The position numbers were made by a program, and so were the translations under genes. Shown here piece after piece: positions 8,737 through 14,844 of a stretch of 22,095 bases of DNA. The DNA lies in NCBI GenBank assembly GCA_020025275.1, contig JAHHSI010000033.1, forward strand, positions 1-22,095. Reading direction: 5' to 3'. A model generated the notes under the pieces. That model was not told the origin of the DNA, made no database searches, and saw only the letters and a program-made list of their open reading frames with translations. Source of the DNA: Oscillospiraceae bacterium. GTDB taxonomy: Bacteria > Bacillota > Clostridia > Oscillospirales > Oscillospiraceae. Every line of letters begins with the position of its first letter. Within the stretch, counting starts at the first letter, position 1.

Positions 8737-9189
8737 ATGGCTAAAAACAAAACCCCGAAAATGAACGGTGCCTCGGATTATGCGCAGATCCAGCGCAATA
8801 TCCAGAAGGCCAAGGGCAACCCCAACAAAAATGTCCACCAGAAGAAGAACGGTTCGGACTACCACGTCCGTGACAAGGCCCCCGCCAGCAGCATCCGGAC
8901 CCCGTCCAAATCCCGGATGCCCCTGTGGGTCAAGATCGCACTGGGCGTAGCGTTCGGCGTACTGCTGGTGCTGGTGATCCTCATCAACACCTCCTTGAAG
9001 GGCAACGCTCTGGCCATCCACGGCACGGCCCTGATCACCGGCCTTTCCTGCCTGCTGGTGTACTACTCCCGCCGCTTCCTCAATAAACGGGAGACCACGG
9101 GCTTTAAGATCATCAGCATCGTGCTGCTGGTACTGGGCGTGATCTATGCCGCCATGGGCGCCTACGGGCTCTACCTCACCCTTGCTTGA
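8737..9189 (+). CDS. Small three-helix membrane protein of unknown function
   Basis: I do not recognise this 150-aa protein. The first 60 residues are polar, lysine/arginine/asparagine-rich and probably disordered. Three hydrophobic segments follow at about 63-84, 91-110 and 123-148, with positive residues (RRFLNKR) between the second and third. There is no signal-peptide cleavage site and no conserved catalytic motif. TAAAGGAG at 8723-8730 (the TAA being the cinA stop) gives a strong ribosome site 6 nt from the ATG, so it is translated as the last gene of the thiI-cinA unit. The layout, a basic tail plus a small membrane anchor, would fit a membrane-bound binding or scaffold protein, but that is a guess. 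Confidence 0.85.
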   Translation: MAKNKTPKMNGASDYAQIQRNIQKAKGNPNKNVHQKKNGSDYHVRDKAPASSIRTPSKSRMPLWVKIALGVAFGVLLVLVILINTSLKGNALAIHGTALITGLSCLLVYYSRRFLNKRETTGFKIISIVLLVLGVIYAAMGAYGLYLTLA

Positions 9190-9229
9190 TGTCCCTGTTC
9201 TGCCGCCCCTTTCCGGTGCAAATTGCCCG

Positions 9230-9258
9230 TTGACAAACCGGAAGTTTGCGAGTAGAAT
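9230..9258 (+). promoter_or_regulatory. ileS promoter
   Basis: TTGACA (9230-9235), 17-nt spacer, TAGAAT (9253-9258), immediately ahead of the T-box leader. A 7-bp inverted repeat TTCCGGT/ACCGGAA (9211-9217, 9237-9243) brackets the -35; its meaning is unknown. Confidence 0.85.
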
Positions 9259-9264
9259 AAATTT

Positions 9265-9546
9265 TGATATGTTTGATACTTGCGATGAAGGGGACAAGTA
9301 GCACTTCTTCCGATGCACAGAGAGCCGCCATTTTGGTGCAAGGCGGTGATCGGAACCGCTGTGAACATCACCCCGGAGCAGCCGGCTGAACCGACAGTAA
9401 GCCCGGACGGAATGAGGGCCGTTACCTCCCCTCACCCACGGTTTGTGGGAACGAGCGGCCGCCTATGGCGGCAACAAGAGTGGTACCGCAGAGGTCGTTT
9501 CAATGCCTTTGTCTCTTACGGGAGACAAAGGCATTTTTATTTTTCA
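9265..9546 (+). promoter_or_regulatory. T-box riboswitch leader, isoleucine-specific
   Basis: Class I T-box leader that senses the charging state of tRNA. Stem I starts near GATGAAGGGGACAAGTA (9284-9300). The specifier is ATC at 9367-9369 within GTGAACATCACC, an Ile codon matching the downstream gene. The T-box sequence AGAGTGGTACCGCA lies at 9477-9490; its TGGT (9481-9484) pairs with an ACCA 3' end, as expected for tRNA-Ile with discriminator A. The competing terminator follows at 9502-9540. Uncharged tRNA-Ile should stabilise the antiterminator and allow ileS transcription. Confidence 0.95.
9502..9540 (+). terminator. Regulated T-box terminator
   Basis: Perfect 14-bp stem, AATGCCTTTGTCTC (9502-9515) with GAGACAAAGGCATT (9522-9535), loop TTACGG, followed by a T-rich tract. 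Its position between the T-box sequence and the ileS ribosome site makes it the conditional terminator of the leader. Confidence 0.92.
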
Positions 9547-9580
9547 CGAGACAAAATCATCCGATCAGGAGGAATTGACA

Positions 9581-12397
9581 ATGGAATACAAAAAGACATT
9601 GAATATGCCCAAGAGCGGCTTTCCCATGCGTGCAGGCCTGCCCAAGCGTGAGCCGGATATGCTGCAGCATTGGAACGACATGGATCTTTATCACGAGCTG
9701 CTGAAAAAGAACGAGGGAAAGCCCCTGTTCTCGCTCCATGACGGCCCTCCCTTCTCCAACGGCGACATCCACATGGGCCACGCCCTCAACAAGGCACTGA
9801 AGGACTTCATCACCCGCAGCTATGCCATGCGTGGCTACTACACGCCCTATATCCCCGGCTGGGATAACCACGGAATGCCCATCGAGTCCGCCATCATCAA
9901 GGAACAGAAGCTCAACCACAAGGCCATGAGCGTCTCCGATTTCCGCAGCGCCTGCCACGATTACGCGGAAAAGTATATCCAGCGTCAGATGGCCGGCTTC
10001 AAGCGCATGGGTGTCATGGCCGACTGGGAGCACCCCTACCGCACCATGGATCAGGGATTTGAGGCCGACGAAGTCCGCGTATTCGGCAAGATGTACGAAA
10101 AGGGCTACATCTACAAGGGGTTGAAGCCCGTGTACTGGTGCCCCCACGATGAAACCGCTCTGGCCGAGGCGGAGATCGAGTATCAGGACGACCCCTGCAC
10201 CACGGTGTATGTCAAGTTCTCCATGAACGACGATCAGGGAAAGCTGGGCCATCTGGACCACAGCAAGCTCTTCTTCGTCATTTGGACCACCACCATCTGG
10301 ACTCTGCCGGGCAACATGGCCATCGCCCTGCACCCCGACGAGAGCTACGCCATCGTCAAGGCCGACAACGGCGAGATGTACGTCATGGCCGAGGCGCTCA
10401 TCGAGAAGGTCATGAAGGTGGGCGGCTTCGAGCACTATGAGATCGTGGAGACCCACCCCGGTTCTTTCTACGAGAATATGCTGGCCAACCACCCCTTCCT
10501 GGATAAGACCAGCCGCCTGCTGCTGGCCGACTACGTCACCATGGATTCCGGTACGGGCTGCGTTCATACGGCCCCCGGTTTCGGTGCCGACGACTACCAG
10601 ACCTGTATGCGCTACGGCATGGACATGGTGGTGCCCGTGGACGATCAGGGCCGCCATACCGACTATGCCGGCAAGTACGCCGGCATGAAGACGGAGGAGT
10701 CCAACCCCGTGATCCTCAAGGATATGCAGGCCTCCGGCGCTCTCTTCGCCAGTGAGGAGATCGTCCACAGCTATCCCCACTGCTGGCGCTGCAAGCACCC
10801 CATCATCTTCCGCGCCACGCCCCAGTGGTTCTGCTCGGTGGATTCCTTCAAGGACGAGGCCTGTGCGGCCTGCGACGATGTCCGCTGGCTGCCGGCATGG
10901 GGTCAGGAGCGGATGCACGCCATGATCCGGGAGCGCCACGACTGGTGCATCAGCCGCCAGCGCCGCTGGGGTCTGCCCATCCCCGTGTTCTACTGCGAAG
11001 AGTGCGGCAAGCCCGTGTGCACCCCCGAGACCATTGAGAATGTGGCCCAGATCTTTGCCGAGAAGGGCTCCAATGCGTGGTTCGATCTGGACGCCAAGGA
11101 GCTGCTGCCCGCCGATTTCGTCTGCCCTCACTGCGGCGGCAAGCATTTCGAGAAGGAAACCGACACGTTGGACGGCTGGTTCGACTCCGGCTCCACCCAC
11201 TTCTGCGCCATGGAGCGTGACCAGAAGTTCTGGCCGGCCACTATGTATATCGAGGGTGCCGATCAGTATCGTGGCTGGTTCCAGTCCTCCCTGCTGACCG
11301 CCGTAGGCGCTCTGGGCCGTACCGCCCCCTTCAAAGAGTGCCTGACCCACGGTTGGACCGTGGACGGCGAGGGCCGTGCCATGCACAAGTCCCTGGGCAA
11401 CGGCATGGACCCCAACGAGATCATTCAGAAGTACGGCGCCGACCTGCTGCGTCTGTGGGCCGGCAGCGCCGACTACCATGTGGATGTCCGCTGCAGCGAC
11501 GACATCTTCAAGCAGCTGAGCCAGAACTACCTGAAGTTCCGCAACACCTCCAAGTTCTGCCTGGATAACCTGACCGACTTCGACCCCAACCAGCTGGTGG
11601 CGCCGGAGGAGATGCTGGAGCTGGACCGCTGGGCCATCACCCGCCTCAATATGCTGATCCGTAAGGTCTTTGCCGCCTATGACGACTACGAATTCCATAT
11701 CGTCTCCCACGCCATCAACGATTTCTGCGTGTTGGATCTGAGTTCCTTCTACTTCGACATCCTCAAGGATCGTCTCTACTGCGACGGCGCCGACAGTCCG
11801 GAGCGCCGCAGTGCCCAGACCGCCATCTATCTCATTCTGGACGCCATGACCCGTATGTTTGCCCCTATTCTGGCTTTCACCTGTGATGAGATCTGGCAGG
11901 TCATGCCCCACCGTGCGGGCGACGACGGCCGCAACGTACTGCTCAACAATATGGTCCAGCCCTATACGGACTACGAGCTGAGCGAGGGCCGTATGGCGGA
12001 GTGGGCCATGCTGTCCCAGCTGCGTGACGGTGTGAATGCCGCTCTGGAAAAGGCCCGTGCCGACAAGAAGATCGGCAAGGCACTGGAGGCCCATGTGGTG
12101 CTGGCCACCGATACGCCTGTGGAGATGTCCAATTTGGAGATCACCCGCAAGGGCTTCGAGGACAAGTGGGCCGACCTCTTCATCGTGTCCGATGTGGAAG
12201 TCACCGATGACGCCGAGGTCTATGCCCAGGGGGCGGATACCTCCATCGCCGGTGTCCGCGTTCTGGTCAGCGAGGCCAAGGGCGAGAAGTGCCTGCGCTG
12301 CTGGAAGCACCATGTTCTGGTAGGCAAGGACGCAGAGCACCCCGATCTGTGCCCCCGCTGCGCCGCCGTTGTGGCAAAACTGCCCGTGATCGAATAA
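9581..12397 (+). CDS. ileS: Isoleucyl-tRNA synthetase
   Basis: Charges tRNA-Ile with isoleucine in the cytoplasm and edits mischarged valine. The 938-aa length fits bacterial IleRS. Visible: the class I HIGH motif as HMGH in PPFSNGDIHMGHALN (about residue 62); the CP1 editing insertion (about 200-400); a CEEC/CPHC metal-binding insert (about 470-530); the KMSKS loop as MHKSLGN (about 600); and a C-terminal zinc-finger CLRC...CPRC (about 903-926). The frame is open 46 codons further upstream through the T-box, but AGGAGG (9567-9572) fixes the start at 9581. Expression should be controlled by the T-box. The second serine-loop residues differ from the textbook KMSKS, a substitution I believe also occurs in other clostridial enzymes. 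There is no terminator of its own; the tRNA-Ala promoter starts 7 nt after the stop. Confidence 0.97.
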   Translation: MEYKKTLNMPKSGFPMRAGLPKREPDMLQHWNDMDLYHELLKKNEGKPLFSLHDGPPFSNGDIHMGHALNKALKDFITRSYAMRGYYTPYIPGWDNHGMPIESAIIKEQKLNHKAMSVSDFRSACHDYAEKYIQRQMAGFKRMGVMADWEHPYRTMDQGFEADEVRVFGKMYEKGYIYKGLKPVYWCPHDETALAEAEIEYQDDPCTTVYVKFSMNDDQGKLGHLDHSKLFFVIWTTTIWTLPGNMAIALHPDESYAIVKADNGEMYVMAEALIEKVMKVGGFEHYEIVETHPGSFYENMLANHPFLDKTSRLLLADYVTMDSGTGCVHTAPGFGADDYQTCMRYGMDMVVPVDDQGRHTDYAGKYAGMKTEESNPVILKDMQASGALFASEEIVHSYPHCWRCKHPIIFRATPQWFCSVDSFKDEACAACDDVRWLPAWGQERMHAMIRERHDWCISRQRRWGLPIPVFYCEECGKPVCTPETIENVAQIFAEKGSNAWFDLDAKELLPADFVCPHCGGKHFEKETDTLDGWFDSGSTHFCAMERDQKFWPATMYIEGADQYRGWFQSSLLTAVGALGRTAPFKECLTHGWTVDGEGRAMHKSLGNGMDPNEIIQKYGADLLRLWAGSADYHVDVRCSDDIFKQLSQNYLKFRNTSKFCLDNLTDFDPNQLVAPEEMLELDRWAITRLNMLIRKVFAAYDDYEFHIVSHAINDFCVLDLSSFYFDILKDRLYCDGADSPERRSAQTAIYLILDAMTRMFAPILAFTCDEIWQVMPHRAGDDGRNVLLNNMVQPYTDYELSEGRMAEWAMLSQLRDGVNAALEKARADKKIGKALEAHVVLATDTPVEMSNLEITRKGFEDKWADLFIVSDVEVTDDAEVYAQGADTSIAGVRVLVSEAKGEKCLRCWKHHVLVGKDAEHPDLCPRCAAVVAKLPVIE

Positions 12398-12403
12398 AAG
12401 CAC

Positions 12404-12431
12404 TTGCATTTCAATACGAAAGGTGTATAAT
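12404..12431 (+). promoter_or_regulatory. tRNA-Ala promoter
   Basis: TTGCAT (12404-12409), 16-nt spacer, TATAAT (12426-12431), 31 nt before the mature tRNA 5' end and directly after the ileS stop. A start near 12438 would place a short hairpin leader on the pre-tRNA. Confidence 0.8.
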
Positions 12432-12432
12432 G

Positions 12433-12459
12433 TTCAGGTAAGGTTTTTCCTTACCTGAA
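12433..12459 (+). repeat. Perfect 11-bp inverted repeat in the tRNA leader
   Basis: Arms TTCAGGTAAGG (12433-12443) and CCTTACCTGAA (12449-12459) with a TTTTT loop. It starts 1 nt after the -10 box and ends 3 nt before the tRNA. It could be a pre-tRNA leader hairpin or an operator; it is not followed by a U-tract, so it is not a terminator. Confidence 0.85.
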
Positions 12460-12462
12460 TAT

Positions 12463-12538
12463 GGGCTCGTAGCTCAGCTGGGAGAGCGTACGGTTCGCAT
12501 CCGTAAGGTCGAGGGTTCGATCCCCTTCGAGTCCACCA
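12463..12538 (+). tRNA. tRNA-Ala (anticodon CGC)
   Basis: A full 76-nt cloverleaf. The acceptor GGGCTCG pairs with CGAGTCC through the G3-U70 wobble pair, the hallmark of alanine tRNA. The D-arm is GCTC/GAGC; the anticodon stem TACGG/CCGTA holds loop TTCGCAT with anticodon CGC at 12496-12498 (reads GCG); the T-loop is TTCGATC. The discriminator is A and CCA is encoded (12536-12538). Its own promoter and terminator make it a single-gene unit. Confidence 0.97.
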
Positions 12539-12540
12539 AA

Positions 12541-12584
12541 AAAAGTGCCTGTTTTCGCAAGAAAACAGGCACTTTTCTTTATTT
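12541..12584 (+). terminator. Intrinsic terminator after tRNA-Ala
   Basis: Perfect 16-bp stem, arms at 12541-12556 and 12561-12576 (core AGTGCCTGTTTTC/GAAAACAGGCACT), loop GCAA, followed by CTTTATTT. It probably ends both ileS read-through and tRNA transcripts. Confidence 0.93.
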
Positions 12585-12941
12585 ATTGGCGTGTAACGGT
12601 AAGTCGCTTTTTCAGCATTTTTGTTTGACCGCATAAATACCGCAGTTGGAAAGCAGTGTTGAGCGCAGCGTGCATCCGGTTTTGGCGACTTCGTGAGCAG
12701 CTTATCCACCGACCGGAGCAGATGATGCCATATCTTCTGGCGGAGTGATCGACCTCTTTGCTGAAAACAGTCTTTCCCCGGCAAGTCTTTCCTCAATTTG
12801 GACGTACCTGCCAAGCCGCTACGCCCCTGTATTTGCAAGATCTCCTTCCACCTCTGCTCCCCTTCGCACACGCCTTTGCTTTCCCTGCACTATAGTACAT
12901 GAATTTGAGCGAACTATATTGATTTTCCCATTTCAGCAAAG
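12585..12941. other. Intergenic region between tRNA-Ala and the LRR gene
   Basis: About 357 nt with no supported gene. A minus-strand open frame covering 12434-12871 reads through the tRNA in antisense (GSNPRPYGCEPYALPAEL) and is the well-known artefact of such frames. A 29-codon minus-strand frame at 12612-12701 ending in SNCGIYAVKQKC has no start or ribosome site and might be a coding remnant. Confidence 0.5.
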
Positions 12942-12947
12942 TATAAT
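12919..12947 (+). promoter_or_regulatory. LRR gene promoter
   Basis: TTGATT (12919-12924), 17-nt spacer, TATAAT (12942-12947), 53 nt upstream of the LRR gene start. Confidence 0.75.
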
Positions 12948-12999
12948 CTCCTTAGAAATGAACGTTACATTTTATCATCAGAAAGGAAGGAATTTCATT

Positions 13000-14457
13000 A
13001 TGCCCCAAAAACGCCGCTCTATCAAGCATCTGCTCAAAGGCATTCTTTGTCTGGGGACTGCATTGTGCCTGATGCCCTTGTCTGCACTTGCAGAAACCAC
13101 CTCCGTTGCAGTCAACGAAGCCAATTTTCCTGATGCCATTTTCAGAGAGTATGTAGCAACATACGTTGATCGGGATCGGGATCACCTGCTCAGCGAGACA
13201 GAAATTTCCAGCACAAACTCGATCTTTATTCCCAACAAGGGAATTGAAAGTCTGAAAGGCATCGAACATTTTATTCATTTGATCTCGTTGGATTGCAGCA
13301 ATAACAATCTGAAAACCTTAGATCTTTCTCACAACACCAAACTAACGACCCTATGGTGTGACAACACTTCTTTATCCGACTTAGATATTTCTAAGAACAC
13401 TGCTTTATCTACGCTGCTATGCCGTGAGAATCAGCTGACCAGTTTGGATGTATCCCAAAATACGAAGTTAGAGCGGCTTTGGTGCAGCGAAAATCATTTA
13501 TCCCGTCTGGATGTGTCCCATTGTCCTGTCTTGGATGACTTGACCTGTTACCACAATGATATCTCCCATCTGGATGTGTCCGTTGCTCCATCCGTAAGGG
13601 TTCTGTCCTGTAGTCACAATCCTTTAACCAGCTTGAACATTTCCAACAACCCCTATCTATCACGGTTATATTGTGAGGAAACCTTATTATCCAGTTTGGA
13701 TGCATCCGGCAGTCCGAACTTAACCTATTTGGACTGCAGCGACAGCCGTCTTACAAATCTGAATCTTTTGGACAACCCCAAATTGGAAGAAATATATTGC
13801 CAGAATAACCAATTGTCCGAGCTAAATGTTTCCAACTGCCCTGCTTTAAAGAATCTTTTATGCAGCAAGAACAAGCTGACCCACTTGGATGTGTCCCAAA
13901 ACACCGCCTTACGAAGTGTGTACTGCGACAAAAATCATTTGACCAGTCTGGATTTTTCCCACAACCCTCATTTGGAAAACTATCTTTGTCATTCAAATAC
14001 CTACGAACTGCCTGAAAGAAGCGGCTTCGATTATACGACTCTGCCCGGTCATTTTGATGTTCAAAAAGTCTCGAATGTACGGGGCGGACTCTTTGATGAA
14101 GCAACGCATACCTTCAGCTTTATCGGTGATGCAGACACGGCCACCTATAACTATGACCTCGGAAATGGCACGGTTGCCCTCTTCAAACTGACTACCAAAG
14201 CCCCTGTGGATCCCACGGATCCGCCGAAGCCTCCCAAGCCTACCGAACCCTCGGAGCCTACTGAACCTACCGAACCTGCCGAACCCTCGGAGCCTACCAA
14301 ACCCACCGAACCTACGACTCCTGAAACCAAGCCCGGCGAGCCGAACAAAGCCCCTCAAACCGGCGATCTGTCCTCCGTAGGACTTTTCATTAGTTCCCTT
14401 ACGGTGTCTGCCGGTGCAGCCACTGTTTTGTTCGGAAGAAAGAATAAGAGAAAATAA
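13000..14457 (+). CDS. Cell-wall-anchored leucine-rich-repeat surface protein, cysteine-ladder type
   Basis: A 485-aa secreted protein. In order: signal peptide (basic start, hydrophobic 11-28, likely cut after SALA at 31); an EF-hand-like loop DRDRDHLLSETE (57-68) in a conserved NFPDAIFREYV context; eleven full 21-residue LRRs (95-325) plus a partial one, each carrying L-x-C so that cysteines fall at 99, 120, 141 and every 21 residues to 330; a small beta-like domain (about 340-400); a proline/threonine/glutamate-rich wall-spanning stretch (about 403-450); and PQTGD (452-456), a hydrophobic segment and RKNKRK, a sortase sorting signal. The repeat pattern resembles Listeria internalin J. AAGGAAGG at 12983-12990 sets the start at 13000, not an upstream ATG. 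TTA/TTG codons and AT-rich sequence differ clearly from neighbouring genes. A role in adhesion is inferred; the ligand is unknown. Confidence 0.93.
   Translation: MPQKRRSIKHLLKGILCLGTALCLMPLSALAETTSVAVNEANFPDAIFREYVATYVDRDRDHLLSETEISSTNSIFIPNKGIESLKGIEHFIHLISLDCSNNNLKTLDLSHNTKLTTLWCDNTSLSDLDISKNTALSTLLCRENQLTSLDVSQNTKLERLWCSENHLSRLDVSHCPVLDDLTCYHNDISHLDVSVAPSVRVLSCSHNPLTSLNISNNPYLSRLYCEETLLSSLDASGSPNLTYLDCSDSRLTNLNLLDNPKLEEIYCQNNQLSELNVSNCPALKNLLCSKNKLTHLDVSQNTALRSVYCDKNHLTSLDFSHNPHLENYLCHSNTYELPERSGFDYTTLPGHFDVQKVSNVRGGLFDEATHTFSFIGDADTATYNYDLGNGTVALFKLTTKAPVDPTDPPKPPKPTEPSEPTEPTEPAEPSEPTKPTEPTTPETKPGEPNKAPQTGDLSSVGLFISSLTVSAGAATVLFGRKNKRK
13282..13992 (+). repeat. 63-nt coding repeats of the LRR domain
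   Basis: Eleven complete and one partial in-frame 63-nt units encode the LRRs. The protein consensus is roughly xxLxCxxNxLxxLDVSxNxxL. DNA copies are diverged except in the segment coding LDVSQNT/LDVSHN, so recent expansion is not obvious. Confidence 0.9.
14242..14298 (+). repeat. 36-nt direct repeat in the wall-spanning region
   Basis: The segment CCGAACCCTCGGAGCCTAC recurs with 36-nt spacing (starting 14243 and 14279), coding for TEPSEPTEP-like units. Such repeats are prone to length variation between strains. Confidence 0.7.
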
Positions 14458-14502
14458 GTCATTCTCCTCTGTTCCATACAGCCTATGTAAAATCTCATAA
14501 TA

Positions 14503-14546
14503 ACTGCCCCCCATGGTAGACGACACAGTCTGAAATGGGGGGCAGT
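14503..14546 (+). terminator. GC-rich hairpin after the LRR gene, probable terminator
   Basis: Perfect 12-bp arms ACTGCCCCCCAT (14503-14514) and ATGGGGGGCAGT (14535-14546) around a 20-nt loop that can form an inner AGAC/GTCT stem. The following GTTCTATTTTCC is only moderately T-rich, so termination is likely but not certain. It lies 45 nt after the LRR stop. Confidence 0.6.
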
Positions 14547-14726
14547 GTTCTATTTTCCTCTGCAAAATCTCCCTGTAGGTCAACGTGCAGCACACTCATC
14601 AGCAGCGGAAAGAGCGGCAAGCCACCCACCACGGCGCAGAATCGCTTCTTTTTCCGCATTTTCGCCGCAGCTTTCTTCCACAAAATGCCTTTCCCCGCCG
14701 CCCCATCTTTATTCTGTCGGCAAGGG
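14547..14726. other. Intergenic region upstream of trkH
   Basis: No supported gene. Short plus frames (14535-14808) lack ribosome sites. A 62-codon minus frame (14495-14683) with a TTG start and a hydrophobic stretch is unlikely because it runs through the terminator hairpin and has a poor ribosome site. No potassium or c-di-AMP riboswitch was recognised. Confidence 0.45.
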
Positions 14727-14755
14727 TTGCCCCTGCGGCGGCAATATGATACTAT
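14727..14755 (+). promoter_or_regulatory. Candidate trkH promoter
   Basis: TTGCCC (14727-14732), 17-nt spacer, TACTAT (14750-14755), leaving a leader of about 80 nt. CTGCGGCGG (14733-14741) and CCGCCGCAG (14810-14818) form a 9-bp inverted repeat around the predicted start, perhaps by chance. Confidence 0.5.
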
Positions 14756-14844
14756 TAAGGGTATATCAATATTCTTTTGCTGCCATTAAGATTTTGTTTG
14801 TGTCTTGATCCGCCGCAGCAATGTGTAAACGAGGGAACTTCACA

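Noticed and set aside
9557..12409. 950-codon minus-strand frame opposite ileS
   Set aside because: Antisense shadow of the synthetase gene, no start signals or motifs.
12434..12871. 145-codon minus-strand frame containing GSNPRPYGCEPYALPAEL
   Set aside because: Antisense translation of the tRNA gene, a well-known false protein pattern.
14495..14683. 62-codon minus-strand frame with a hydrophobic stretch
   Set aside because: TTG start with a poor ribosome site, and it reads through the GC-rich terminator hairpin.
12463..14844. Genomic island with att repeats at tRNA-Ala
   Set aside because: No second copy of the tRNA 3' end and no integrase gene were found; only the composition and position hint at transfer.
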